Part shown: one piece after another, positions 24,412-32,676 of the stretch
How positions within the stretch are numbered: position 1 is the stretch's first letter
How the letters are laid out: the number at the start of each line of letters is the position of its first letter
NCBI GenBank assembly: GCA_011523705.1
Contig: WTGC01000224.1
Location: 9,348-43,121 of the forward strand
Reading direction: 5' to 3'
From: Chloroflexota bacterium
GTDB taxonomy: Bacteria > Chloroflexota > Anaerolineae > Aggregatilineales > Phototrophicaceae
DNA length: 33,774 bases
The notes under the pieces: generated by a model
What the model saw: the letters and a program-made list of their open reading frames with translations, nothing else
What the model was told of the DNA's origin: nothing
Database searches by the model: none
Made by a program: the position numbers and the translations under genes

Positions 24412-26313
24412 ATGACCAAGTACAATCGCAAGGCGCTATTGTCGATCTTAGTTCTGGTGGCTGTCGTCTTGTTTTCCACCGCGCTGGTCACGGCGCAGGA
24501 GCAGACCGAAGTCGGCACGCCTCGCGCGACAACCCTCATCGTCGACAACCTTGGGGGGCGCGTCAATAACCCGACCCAGACCAACCCCTACCAAGCGGGC
24601 ACGCACCAGAGCGCTGGCTTGCACCAGCTGGTCTATACAAATCTGTGGGAAATCAATACGGCGACAGGTGAGCAATTCCCGGCTTTGGCTGCTGAAATGC
24701 CAGAGGCGCTGAATGATGATTTCACCAGCTTCCGCGTTACCTTGCGCGATAATCTGCGCTGGAGCGATGGCGTGCCCATCACCACGGCGGATATGGCTTT
24801 CAACATCGACATGATCTTGAATACGCCGGAATTCCCCTATAGCGGCTTCTTGGCGCAGGTGATCGACAATTACGAAGTCGTCGATGATCTGACGATGATT
24901 CTCAACCTCAAGCGCTCGGAGCCGCGCCTGGCCTACACCCTGGGCGTACATATCTGGGGTGACAACTTCCGCCTCGTGCCCAAGCACATCTGGGAAAATG
25001 AGGACCCGGCGACCTTCCAGAATTATCCGCCGATTGGCAGTGGGCCATACACCTGGACGGATTATGATCCCAACGGCAATTGGTTCCTCTATACCAAGCG
25101 CGAGGACTGGCAGCATACCGATGTCGGCCAGATCTATGGCGAGCCGGGACCAGACTATGTGCTCTTCCGCTTCTATGGCACCGAAGAACGCCGCATCATC
25201 GCCGCCATTCAGAACCAGCTGGATATCTTGACCGATATCTCGCCGGAAGCCTGGGACATCCTGCGCGATGCCAACCCGAATGCCGCCGCCTGGCACCAGA
25301 ACTTCCCATATGCCAATTTCGATGACCCCTGCGAGCGCGGCATCGTTTTCGCCAACCATCAGGAGCCATGGGACAACCAGAATGTGCGCTGGGCGATGGC
25401 GCTGGCAACCGACATCAAGAGCGTCGGCTTGGCCACCTTCGCCGGCATCTTGCGCGTCTCACCGCTGGCTGTGCCGCCCGTGCAGGTCATCCATGACGCC
25501 TTCCACAAACCGATGCGCGACTGGATGACAGAGTTCGCTTTTGAGGACGGCTATCAGCCCTTCGACCCCAACTACGCGGTCGACATCGCCGCCATCTTGG
25601 CGGAGCAAGGCATCGAGGGCTTGCCTGAGAGTGAAGAGGCGCTGGTCGACCTCTTTGGTGTGGGCTGGTGGAAGCATGACCCGGGCAAAGCCACCGAGAT
25701 GCTGCAAGCTGAGGGCTTCACGCTGGAGAATGGCGCCTGGCACAAGCCGGATGGCAGCCCTTGGCAGATTACAATTAACTCGCCATCGAACTTCGAGGTG
25801 CAATCGCAGCGTCTGGCTTTCGCTATCGCCGATAACTGGCGCGATTTCGGCATTGACGCGACGGTGCAGCAAATGGACTCCGGCACCTTCTGGAGCAATT
25901 ACAGCAATGGAACCTTTGATGCCGGCTCCTATTGGCCCGGTTGCGGCGCCTTACCCGATAGCTGGGACCTGCTGGATGTCTTCTGGCACAAACGTCACAT
26001 CGTGCCCGTTGGCCAGCCGGCGCCCGGCAACGCCATGCGTTACGACAGCGATGCGCTAAGCGGCATTCTTGATCAGATCGCGCCGCTGCCGAGCGACCAT
26101 CCGGACACGATTCCGTTGCTGACAGAATTCGAGAAGCAGTTCATCGTCGAGCGCCCCTGGCTGCCGATGTTCGGCACCTCGAAATTCGTGCCGGTCGTCA
26201 CCACCTATTGGGACGGCATGCCCACCGCCGATAACTTCTATGAGGGACCTTGGTGGTGGTGGTCGCTGTTCAAGTATCACATGCCCTTCATCCAGCCAAA
26301 GTCTGACGGCTAG
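24412..26313 (+). CDS. ABC transporter family 5 solute-binding protein
   Basis: A 633-residue extracellular binding protein of the oligopeptide/oligosaccharide family 5 (SBP_bac_5). A signal peptide (about 1-28, LLSILVLVAVVLFSTALVTA) ends in a type I site. There is no lipobox Cys, which is unusual if the cell has one membrane. Family features are LVYTNLWEINTATGEQFPALA, LRDNLRWSDGVPITTADMAF, RLVPKHIWEN and YPPIGSGPYTWTDYDPNG. The C-terminal WDLLDVFWHKRH and WLPMFGTSKF line a Trp-rich pocket, more typical of sugar than peptide binders. An AAGGAGAT box lies before the ATG. It heads the operon that ends with a GH172 glycosidase. Confidence 0.9.
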   Translation: MTKYNRKALLSILVLVAVVLFSTALVTAQEQTEVGTPRATTLIVDNLGGRVNNPTQTNPYQAGTHQSAGLHQLVYTNLWEINTATGEQFPALAAEMPEALNDDFTSFRVTLRDNLRWSDGVPITTADMAFNIDMILNTPEFPYSGFLAQVIDNYEVVDDLTMILNLKRSEPRLAYTLGVHIWGDNFRLVPKHIWENEDPATFQNYPPIGSGPYTWTDYDPNGNWFLYTKREDWQHTDVGQIYGEPGPDYVLFRFYGTEERRIIAAIQNQLDILTDISPEAWDILRDANPNAAAWHQNFPYANFDDPCERGIVFANHQEPWDNQNVRWAMALATDIKSVGLATFAGILRVSPLAVPPVQVIHDAFHKPMRDWMTEFAFEDGYQPFDPNYAVDIAAILAEQGIEGLPESEEALVDLFGVGWWKHDPGKATEMLQAEGFTLENGAWHKPDGSPWQITINSPSNFEVQSQRLAFAIADNWRDFGIDATVQQMDSGTFWSNYSNGTFDAGSYWPGCGALPDSWDLLDVFWHKRHIVPVGQPAPGNAMRYDSDALSGILDQIAPLPSDHPDTIPLLTEFEKQFIVERPWLPMFGTSKFVPVVTTYWDGMPTADNFYEGPWWWWSLFKYHMPFIQPKSDG

Positions 26314-26332
26314 ACTCTAGCGATAGCATATT

Positions 26333-26366
26333 GGATTGGGTCTGTTCAATTGAGTAGACCCAATCC
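26333..26366 (+). terminator. Perfect 11-bp hairpin between binding-protein and permease genes
   Basis: GGATTGGGTCT (26333-26343) pairs perfectly with AGACCCAATCC (26356-26366) around a 12-base loop. No T-run follows. In importer operons such hairpins after the binding-protein gene cause partial termination or protect the 3' end, so that more binding protein than permease is made. That role is inferred from position. Confidence 0.55.
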
Positions 26367-26386
26367 ACCTTGTGCGAGACTCATTC

Positions 26387-27385
26387 ATGCAATTCGCCAA
26401 GTTCGTACTCACGCGGATTATCGCCTATGTCCTGGTGATATGGATCGGCATCTCGGTTGTCTTCTTTGTGCCGCGCTTTATGCCGTCTGACCCGGTCGAG
26501 TCCATGCTGGGTCGTATCATGAGCCAAGGCGCCTATATGGAGGCGGGACAGGTCGAGGCGATGCGCGCCACCCTGACGCAGGCTTTCGGCCTGGAAGGGA
26601 CCTTAGCGGAGCAGTATTTCGGCTTCTTCCACCGCACCTTTCTCACGCGTGACTTCGGACCCTCGCTTTCCATGTTTCCCACCCCGGTTAACGAATTGAT
26701 CGGGCGCGCCCTCCCCTGGACTCTCGGCTTGCTGCTGTGCTCAACCATCATCGCCTGGATCCTGGGCAACGCCATTGGCTTGCTCGCCGGTTACAAGAGC
26801 CGCTGGTTCTCCTCCCGTGCGCTGGAAGTCATCGCCATTTTTGTCTACCCCATCCCCTATTACATCACCGCGCTCATCTTGATCATCTTGTTCATCCACA
26901 TCAATCCGATTTTCCCGCTCTTCTTCTCCATCCGCGGCGACCCGCCCTCTCTCGAATTCATTATAAGCGTGATATACAACTCGATTCTGCCGGCCGCCTC
27001 GATCGTCATCGTCGGCTTTGGCTGGTGGGTCTTGAGCATGAAGGCGCTCGCGTCAAGCATCTCGGAAGAAGACTTCGTCTATTTCGCCAAGTTGAAAGGC
27101 GCGGGCGAAGGCCGGATCATGACCGCCTACGTGCTCCGCAACGCCATCCTGCCGCAGGTCACCGTGCTGGCGCTGCAACTGGGCGCCATCTTCAACGGCG
27201 CGTTAATCACGGAGATTCTCTTTACTTTTCCCGGTTTGGGCACGATTACCTATAGCGCGGTATTGCAAGCCGACTATAACCTGCTCATGGGCACGATAAC
27301 GATATCTATCATCGCTGTCGCCACGTCCACTTTGATTATCGACCTGTTGTATCCCTTCTTTGATCCGCGGATCAGGCTGAGGTAA
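26387..27385 (+). CDS. ABC transporter permease (DppB/OppB family)
   Basis: A 332-residue inner-membrane permease with six helices. The N-terminal segment FVLTRIIAYVLVIWIGISVVFFVPR with FMPSDPVE is typical of OppB-type subunits. The EAA loop contacting the ATPase is present late in the protein (FVYFAKLKGAGEGRIMTAYV). The end FFDPRIRLR is the family's usual YxxlDPRir finish. The start is uncertain: ATG 26387 or GTG 26372, neither with a good ribosome-binding site. The stop codon overlaps the next start (TAATG). Confidence 0.88.
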   Translation: MQFAKFVLTRIIAYVLVIWIGISVVFFVPRFMPSDPVESMLGRIMSQGAYMEAGQVEAMRATLTQAFGLEGTLAEQYFGFFHRTFLTRDFGPSLSMFPTPVNELIGRALPWTLGLLLCSTIIAWILGNAIGLLAGYKSRWFSSRALEVIAIFVYPIPYYITALILIILFIHINPIFPLFFSIRGDPPSLEFIISVIYNSILPAASIVIVGFGWWVLSMKALASSISEEDFVYFAKLKGAGEGRIMTAYVLRNAILPQVTVLALQLGAIFNGALITEILFTFPGLGTITYSAVLQADYNLLMGTITISIIAVATSTLIIDLLYPFFDPRIRLR

Positions 27386-28221
27386 TGATGCGCCAATCCA
27401 ATCCCAGGTTGACGATTGGCATCGTTATATTTGCCGCTTTCATCGTGCTTGGCGGCATCCTTCCATTCTTTTCCCCGGAAGACCCGCGCGACTGGATCCG
27501 GTACCCGCGCAACTTGCCGCCCAGCGCCGAGCATCTACTGGGCACGACCAATTTGGGGCAGGACACCTTCTGGCTGCTCTCTTATGCGACGCAGAACTCG
27601 CTTTTCATCGGATTGTTCGTCGCTTTCTTCGCTACGCTCATTGGCGTCTTCGCCGGGCTGGGGTCCGGCTTCCTCGGCGGCATTCCCGACCGCATCATTA
27701 CGCTTTTGGCCGACGTCTTCATCGTGGTGCCGTCCTTACCCATCCTCATTTTGATGTCCTCTTTGCTGCAGGGGCGCGCTTCGCTGGTTCTGATCAGCAT
27801 CATCTTGATCCTGTTCAATTGGCCTTGGCCCGCCCGCCAGATGCGCTCGATCGCCCTCAGCATGCGCGAGCGTCAATTTGTCAACACAGCGCGCTTCTCC
27901 GGCTCGAATACGCTTCAGATTCTGGCGGAAGAAATCCTGCCCCATATCTTCAGTTGGGCGATGGCCAATTTCGTGAATACGGTTTTGGTCGCCATCGCCA
28001 TCGAGTCCGGATTGGCTGTCATCGGCTTGTCGAGCCTGGAAGAAGCCACGCTGGGCACCACCATCTATTGGGCGCTCCAGCATCAGGCGCTGCTGGGCAG
28101 GCGCTGGTGGTGGATCGGTTCGCCGGTGGTCGCCATCATCTTGCTATTCATCGCCTTGTTCCTGATATCGACCGGCATATCCAGCTTGTCGGCCGAGCGG
28201 CGGGGGCACGGCGATGCTTAG
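27385..28221 (+). CDS. ABC transporter permease (DppC/OppC family)
   Basis: A 278-residue permease with five or six helices. One hydrophobic segment near the N-terminus is followed by the periplasmic HLLGTTNLGQDTFWLLSYAT, the hallmark of OppC-type subunits (LGTDxxGRDxxSR). It deviates in NLGQDTFW, as in several sugar-type family 5 systems. The EAA-like loop is ERQFVNTARFSGSNTLQIL. It overlaps the gene before by one base (or starts at the second ATG three bases on) and the gene after by eight bases, so translation is tightly coupled. Confidence 0.87.
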   Translation: MMRQSNPRLTIGIVIFAAFIVLGGILPFFSPEDPRDWIRYPRNLPPSAEHLLGTTNLGQDTFWLLSYATQNSLFIGLFVAFFATLIGVFAGLGSGFLGGIPDRIITLLADVFIVVPSLPILILMSSLLQGRASLVLISIILILFNWPWPARQMRSIALSMRERQFVNTARFSGSNTLQILAEEILPHIFSWAMANFVNTVLVAIAIESGLAVIGLSSLEEATLGTTIYWALQHQALLGRRWWWIGSPVVAIILLFIALFLISTGISSLSAERRGHGDA

Positions 28222-29191
28222 GCTGCGTGAGCTCAAGTGCTACTACGATACGCCGCGCGGCGTCGTGCAGGCGGTTGACGGCGTCAGCATCGATATTCAG
28301 CCCAACGAGGTGCTGGGCATCGCTGGCGAATCGGGCTGCGGCAAATCGACCTTGCTGAAAGTCCTCTATGATTACTTGCAGCCACCGCTGCGCATCGTCT
28401 CGGGCGCCTACGAAGCCGACTTCCCCGATGGCAGCGGCAAAGTGAAAACGATCGGGCCCGGCGAAATCTGCAATCATTGGTGGGAGTTCATCTCTTATAT
28501 TCCGCAAGGATCGATGAGTGTGCTCAATCCGGTCATCCGCATCGAGAATCAATTCTTTGATGCTGTGCCAAGAGACCACCCCCTCAAAGCGGTGGGCAAA
28601 ACAGCGATACGCGAGCGGGTCGCGGCTTATCTGAAAGAGCTGGAGCTGCCGGTTGAGGTGCTGAAATCATATCCCCATCAACTGAGCGGCGGCATGAAGC
28701 AACGGGTGCTGGTGGCGCTTGGAACCTTCCTGCATCCGCAGATCGTCTTGGCGGACGAGCCGACAACGGCGCTGGATGTGGTGGTGCAAAAGGGCATCCT
28801 GCTGATGCTGATTGAGTTGCAGCAGCAGATGGAAAACACGCTGGTGGTGGTCTCGCATGATATGGGCGTGCACTATCAGATCAGCGACCGGCTGGCGATC
28901 ATGTACGCCGGCAAGCTGGTGGAATACGGACCCACCGACGCCATCTTTAGAAACCCCGCCCATCCCTACACGCAGATGCTGATTCAGTCTTTGCCGCGCG
29001 TTGGCGACCGCAGCCAGCGGGTGGGCATTTCCGGAAGGCCCCCGAGCTTGGTGGACCCGCCGGCCGGCTGTCGCTTCGCGGCGCGCTGCCCCAAAGTAAT
29101 GGACCATTGCGCCCACCAAGAGCCGGCTCTGATTCAAATTGAGCCGGAGCACTTCGTGTCTTGCCACTTGTACGGAGAGCAAGCCTTGTGA
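28214..29191 (+). CDS. ABC transporter ATPase (DppD/OppD family)
   Basis: A 325-residue ATP-binding subunit. Walker A is GESGCGKST (about residues 40-48), the signature is LSGGMKQRV, Walker B is IVLADEPTTALD and the switch is VVSHD. The C-terminal oligopeptide/dipeptide extension has NPAHPYTQMLIQSLP and the Cys cluster GCRFAARCPKVMDHC, a possible iron-sulfur or metal site in this subfamily. It pairs with the second ATPase to energise the two permeases. Confidence 0.92.
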   Translation: MLRLRELKCYYDTPRGVVQAVDGVSIDIQPNEVLGIAGESGCGKSTLLKVLYDYLQPPLRIVSGAYEADFPDGSGKVKTIGPGEICNHWWEFISYIPQGSMSVLNPVIRIENQFFDAVPRDHPLKAVGKTAIRERVAAYLKELELPVEVLKSYPHQLSGGMKQRVLVALGTFLHPQIVLADEPTTALDVVVQKGILLMLIELQQQMENTLVVVSHDMGVHYQISDRLAIMYAGKLVEYGPTDAIFRNPAHPYTQMLIQSLPRVGDRSQRVGISGRPPSLVDPPAGCRFAARCPKVMDHCAHQEPALIQIEPEHFVSCHLYGEQAL

Positions 29192-30222
29192 CGGCAAATC
29201 TGCTGGAATTGCGCAATGTCAGCAAGGTCTTCCGCATCGGCGGCTTGGTCTTCGGCACGCGCCTGGTGGCCGTGGACGACGTCAGCTTGAGCTTGCCGGC
29301 GGCTGAGCCATCGATTTTGAGCATCGTCGGCGAATCCGGCAGCGGCAAAACCACGCTGGCGCGCATCATCCTGGAGTTGGAGCATCCGACTTCTGGTGAG
29401 GTGCTGATCGAAGGCCACCCACTTTTCGAAAAAGGCGGCGCCGGTCTGAAGGGGCGAGATTACTATCGCGCGGTTCAGCCGATTTTTCAAAATCCCTTCG
29501 AGGCATTCAACGCACGCAAACGGGTGGACAAATACCTCTTCAACGCGGCGCTGCGGCTGAAGATCGCGGCGAACCGGAAAGAGGCGCGCGAGATCGTCGC
29601 TGAGGTACTGGAATCGGTGGGCTTGGATCTGTCGCGCGTCGAAGGCAAATACGCCAATCAATTCTCCGGCGGCGAATTGCAGCGCATCTCGGTCGCGCGC
29701 AGCCTCATCCCCCGGCCCAAACTGATCGTCGCCGATGAGCCGGTCAGCATGATCGACGCTTCGCTGCGCATGAATATCGTCAACCTCTTCCTCGAATTGA
29801 AAGAGCAGTACAAGGTCAGCTTTGTATACATCACGCATGATCTCTCGACCGCCTACTACGTCAGCGATTACATCGGCATCATGTATCGCGGCAGTGTGGT
29901 GGAGTACGGTCCGTCAGAGCACATCCTGACCGACTCCGCCCATCCCTATACCGAGCTGCTGCTCGACTCCGTGCCGACGGTGGACCACAAGTGGGAGCGG
30001 CAGGTGGCGCTGCCGGATTTCGAGCTCAAAGAATTTCAGGCGCAAGCCTGCAAGTTCGCCAAGCGCTGCCCGTACGTCCAGCCCATCTGCGAGCGGACGA
30101 TACCGCCGATGGTTCCGATATCGGATGAGCGGCAGGCGCTATGCTACAAGCCCGTCGACTTCGCGCCAAATTCAGTTAAGCAGACGGGTGCGAATGAAGC
30201 ACTGGCCACAGCAGGCAAATAG
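29188..30222 (+). CDS. ABC transporter ATPase (DppF/OppF family)
   Basis: A 344-residue ATP-binding subunit starting at GTG 29188, which overlaps the previous stop (GTGA) and has GGAGAG eight bases upstream. Walker A is GESGSGKTT, the signature is FSGGELQRI, Walker B is LIVADEPVSMIDA and the switch is YITHDLST. Walker B has EPVSMID rather than the usual EPvSaLD. The C-terminal extension HPYTELLLDSVP with CKFAKRCPYVQPIC is complete. It ends 38 bases before the GH172 gene. Confidence 0.92.
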   Translation: MTANLLELRNVSKVFRIGGLVFGTRLVAVDDVSLSLPAAEPSILSIVGESGSGKTTLARIILELEHPTSGEVLIEGHPLFEKGGAGLKGRDYYRAVQPIFQNPFEAFNARKRVDKYLFNAALRLKIAANRKEAREIVAEVLESVGLDLSRVEGKYANQFSGGELQRISVARSLIPRPKLIVADEPVSMIDASLRMNIVNLFLELKEQYKVSFVYITHDLSTAYYVSDYIGIMYRGSVVEYGPSEHILTDSAHPYTELLLDSVPTVDHKWERQVALPDFELKEFQAQACKFAKRCPYVQPICERTIPPMVPISDERQALCYKPVDFAPNSVKQTGANEALATAGK

Positions 30223-30260
30223 CGAAGGGTCTATGCGTCGCGAATGTGAAGGAGAGTCAA

Positions 30261-31373
30261 ATGGAATATTTCAACGGATTGCATTTGAATATGGGCAATA
30301 TCTCGCGCTTGTCCCGCGCCAAGACGCGCTCCATCAGCGCCGAGAATTTCAAAGGCGAAAAAGGGGCGGGCGGCATGGCCACCGATGGCTTCTCTCTGTC
30401 CGCCGCGCAAGACTTGGGCCAAGGCTGGAAGGTCTCGCCATGCATCCAACTGGAAGCCAACAGCGTCACCACTTTGGCCGAGATCGATGGTCCCGGCGCC
30501 ATTCAGCACATCTGGATCACCACCCATGCCAAGTACTGGCGGTCCTTGATCCTGCGCTTTTACTGGGATGATGAAGAGACGCCGTCGATCGAGGCGCCCT
30601 TTGGCGACTTCTTCTGTAATGGCTGGACAGAATACTGTCATGTCAACTCAATGCCCATATCGGCTAATCCTGACAGCGCTCTCAACAGCTATTGGGAAAT
30701 GCCCTTCCGCAAGAGCGCCCGCGTCACAATTGAGAACTTGCTGGACAAGCCAGTGCAGCCTCTGTTTTATCAATTCGATTACACGCTGACCGATGTGCCG
30801 GAGGATGTCGGCTATTTGCACGCGCAATGGCGGCGCAGCAACCCGCTCCCCTACAAAGACGTCTATACGATCGTCGATGGCATCAAGGGCATGGGGCACT
30901 ACGTCGGGACTTATATGGCTTGGGGCAGCAATAACCGGGGCTGGTGGGGCGAGGGCGAGATCAAATTCTACATGGATGGCGACAGCGACTTTCCCACGAT
31001 CTGCGGCACCGGCACCGAAGATTATTTCGGCGGCGCCTGGTGCTTCGGCCGGCAGGACCGTGAATACGCCACCTTCACCTCACCCTATCTCGGTCTGCCC
31101 CAGGTCATCAAGCCGGACGGCTTTCGTCATAGCCAGCAGCGCTTCGGCATGTACCGCTGGCATATCCCCGACCCGATAAGATTCGAACAAGATCTGCGCG
31201 TGACGATACAAGCGCTAGGTTGGCGATCGGGGTCCATGCACGAAGCGTCATTTGACGAGTGGCGCTATCTGCCGCTGCAAGATGATATCGCTTCGACCGC
31301 CTTCTGGTATCAAGCCGAGCCGCACGCGCCCTTCCCGGAAATGCCCGATCGGGATTTCCTGGAGGTGATTTAG
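30261..31373 (+). CDS. DUF2961 / GH172 glycosidase
   Basis: A 370-residue protein of the DUF2961 family, now glycoside hydrolase family 172, whose studied members act on fructofuranose (difructose dianhydride) or D-arabinofuranose linkages. Seen: SAENFKGEKGAGG near the start, IDGPGAIQHIWITT, LRFYWDDEETPSIEAPFGDFF, then the acidic motifs WWGEGEIKFYMDGD (E231, E233) and GTGTEDYFGGAW (E253), where the family's catalytic glutamates are expected. There is no signal peptide, so it acts in the cytoplasm. The ATG at 30261 has AAGGAGAG just upstream. As last gene of the importer operon it probably cleaves the imported oligosaccharide. Confidence 0.88.
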   Translation: MEYFNGLHLNMGNISRLSRAKTRSISAENFKGEKGAGGMATDGFSLSAAQDLGQGWKVSPCIQLEANSVTTLAEIDGPGAIQHIWITTHAKYWRSLILRFYWDDEETPSIEAPFGDFFCNGWTEYCHVNSMPISANPDSALNSYWEMPFRKSARVTIENLLDKPVQPLFYQFDYTLTDVPEDVGYLHAQWRRSNPLPYKDVYTIVDGIKGMGHYVGTYMAWGSNNRGWWGEGEIKFYMDGDSDFPTICGTGTEDYFGGAWCFGRQDREYATFTSPYLGLPQVIKPDGFRHSQQRFGMYRWHIPDPIRFEQDLRVTIQALGWRSGSMHEASFDEWRYLPLQDDIASTAFWYQAEPHAPFPEMPDRDFLEVI

Positions 31374-31436
31374 GGGAAACTCGAGAATACTCTTGCAAGA
31401 TCCCAGCTGCGGGTCCTATCGGCTGAGGAAAACGCG

Positions 31437-31859
31437 CTAGCTTGGGTCGCCTTTGCCCTCTGGCAATTCGGGAGACGGCGGAGGATTCTTCAATGCTTCG
31501 CGTCTTTCGCGCAGTTGGCGGTGGCGGGCATGGTTGCCATATATGAAAGTTCCGGCCATGCTTGCGATGCCTGCTACGATCACACCAATGCTTGCGGCTA
31601 CCGATCCTAAACCAAGCGCATAGGCGCTCAGAGCGATTAATGCCACTGCTACGAGAAACCCGAATACAAGTCCTAGAGTCTCGTATCGCGCAAGCTGGCG
31701 CTGCCTTAATGCCGCTATTGTCAAGTTACGGTCGGCACTGCCCGGCAATACATCTTCATATCCCTGCATTGCACCCGGCGGCGGAAGTGGACCCGAATAT
31801 TCTACAAAATGAGCTTCTACTCGGGTGAGGGTTTCTCGCCGTTCGCCGTCGTCTGACAC
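31437..31859 (-). CDS. DUF2335-like membrane protein, copy 2 (intact)
   Basis: A 140-residue protein starting at GTG. The soluble N-terminus has DDGERRETLTRVEAHF and SGPLPPP, then the DUF2335 hallmark YEDVLPGSADRNL. Two membrane helices follow (about 79-97 and 102-120, GLVFGFLVAVALIALSAY and GVIVAGIASMAGTFIYG). The basic tail is HARHRQLRERREAL, ending in a Pro-rich PPPSPELPEG. DUF2335 proteins are widespread small membrane proteins of unknown function. It overlaps the 85-residue gene by 43 bases, exactly as in copy 1. The family call rests on the LPGSADR-helix-helix pattern. Confidence 0.75.
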   Translation of the reverse strand: MSDDGERRETLTRVEAHFVEYSGPLPPPGAMQGYEDVLPGSADRNLTIAALRQRQLARYETLGLVFGFLVAVALIALSAYALGLGSVAASIGVIVAGIASMAGTFIYGNHARHRQLRERREALKNPPPSPELPEGKGDPS

Positions 31860-32074
31860 GTTTCCTCTTGTTGCGCAACGGGATAGATTTTGTATTGTTC
31901 GCTATACATACCCATTGCATCGTAGAGATAGCCGCCAACGTCCTCCCAAACCTCGCGCAGCGCCTCAGCATCCGCTTCCGCAGACGTTTCGGCAAATAGA
32001 CGCCGATTCAGCACATCGACCCAACTGAACATTCCGCCCAAGCCACGGATGAACGCATTTGTCTTGGCTGACAT
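31817..32074 (-). CDS. Small DUF2335-cassette protein, copy 2
   Basis: An 85-residue protein, 64/85 identical to the one at 23465. It carries TNAFIRGLGGMFSW, DVLNRRLFAET, WEDVGGYLYDAMG and the tail CQTTANGEKPSPE. No membrane segment, no signal and no named family. It is first in the cassette, with a promoter about 95 bases upstream. The arrangement suggests a soluble partner regulating or capping the DUF2335 membrane protein, which is inference. Confidence 0.72.
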   Translation of the reverse strand: MSAKTNAFIRGLGGMFSWVDVLNRRLFAETSAEADAEALREVWEDVGGYLYDAMGMYSEQYKIYPVAQQEETCQTTANGEKPSPE

Positions 32075-32169
32075 GTCACCCTCTCGTTGCGTATCATCTG
32101 CGGATTACTGCGAAACTTTAGTACATTTTCTATCGAATCTAAGGCACCTCAGCTATCTACGTCGACGAT

Positions 32170-32198
32170 AGCGTATAGCCAGTGCCCCCATCTGTCAA
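32170..32198 (-). promoter_or_regulatory. Promoter of the copy 2 DUF2335 cassette
   Basis: Minus strand TTGACA (32193-32198), a 17-base spacer and TACGCT (32170-32175). The same layout and similar flanks occur at 24063-24091. Conservation between the two copies supports function. Confidence 0.55.
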
Positions 32199-32230
32199 TG
32201 AAGCCAAATCCCCCTGTGCTATACTGAACG

Positions 32231-32270
32231 CGGCCCCCACCCCAACCCCTCCCCCACAAGGGGCTGAGGA
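32231..32270 (+). repeat. C-rich hairpin element, copy 4 (short stem)
   Basis: CGGCCCCCACCCCAA is followed by CCCCT (32246-32250), which pairs with AGGGG (32259-32263) across CCCCCACA. The lead resembles that of the elements at 3597, 5692 and 15420. The second ACGCAA hairpin is not clear here. Confidence 0.4.
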
Positions 32271-32347
32271 CAGGACAGGATTGATATAAACGTGTGTAGA
32301 AGCGCAACGTTAGACGTCAAAAGCATCTCTCGCGGCGAGAATTGTAG

Positions 32348-32368
32348 GGGCGACCCAGTGGGTCGCCC
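32348..32368. repeat. GGGCGACCC palindrome, copy 5
   Basis: GGGCGACCC-agt-GGGTCGCCC is a perfect 9-bp inverted repeat, preceded by TTGTAG. The inner stem CCC/GGG differs from CTC/GAG in copy 3 and CC/GG in copy 1, always with matching changes on both arms. Confidence 0.7.
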
Positions 32369-32535
32369 GAAAAAGCACAATAGAATACGGAGTTCGTGAC
32401 AATATTCTTTTCGCTGAAAAACTGTCCTGTCGTCAGCAGCAAGCTAGGGAAGGGGGAGCATGTTCGCCGAGAAAAACGTAGCGCGATTAACTCGCTGATC
32501 AAGTACCCGAGTTTCCCTGTTCAGCCTTCAAGTCA

Positions 32536-32578
32536 CCCTTCCTTAGTTCACCATGGAAGGGCCGGGGATGGGGTTGAG
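32536..32578 (-). repeat. C-rich hairpin element, copy 5 (reverse orientation)
   Basis: Read on the minus strand it begins AACCCCATCCCCGG, then CCCTTCC, a 12-base loop, and GGAAGGG (plus-strand arms 32536-32542 and 32555-32561). This matches the lead and stem of copy 3. Confidence 0.5.
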
Positions 32579-32676
32579 TACGCCAAGCGAAGTCCTATCG
32601 ACGCCCTGCCGTCAGGTGCGCCCGCCCTTAAAGCATGGTAAGATGCAGGCTGTCGTGTAAGGCGAAAAGAGCATCC

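Larger units (their letters stand above)
32199..32676. other. Gene-free region rich in dispersed elements
   Basis: About 480 bases without a believable gene. It contains a C-rich element (32231-32270), a GGGCGACCC palindrome (32348-32368), a purine-rich fragment GGAAGGGGGAGCATG (32449-32463) that resembles one arm of the C-rich element, and a reversed C-rich element (32536-32578). It appears to be a landing zone for these small repeats. Confidence 0.5.

Noticed and set aside
24448..25359. 303-codon minus-strand frame opposite the binding-protein gene
   Set aside because: Antisense shadow with no ribosome-binding site and no family pattern.
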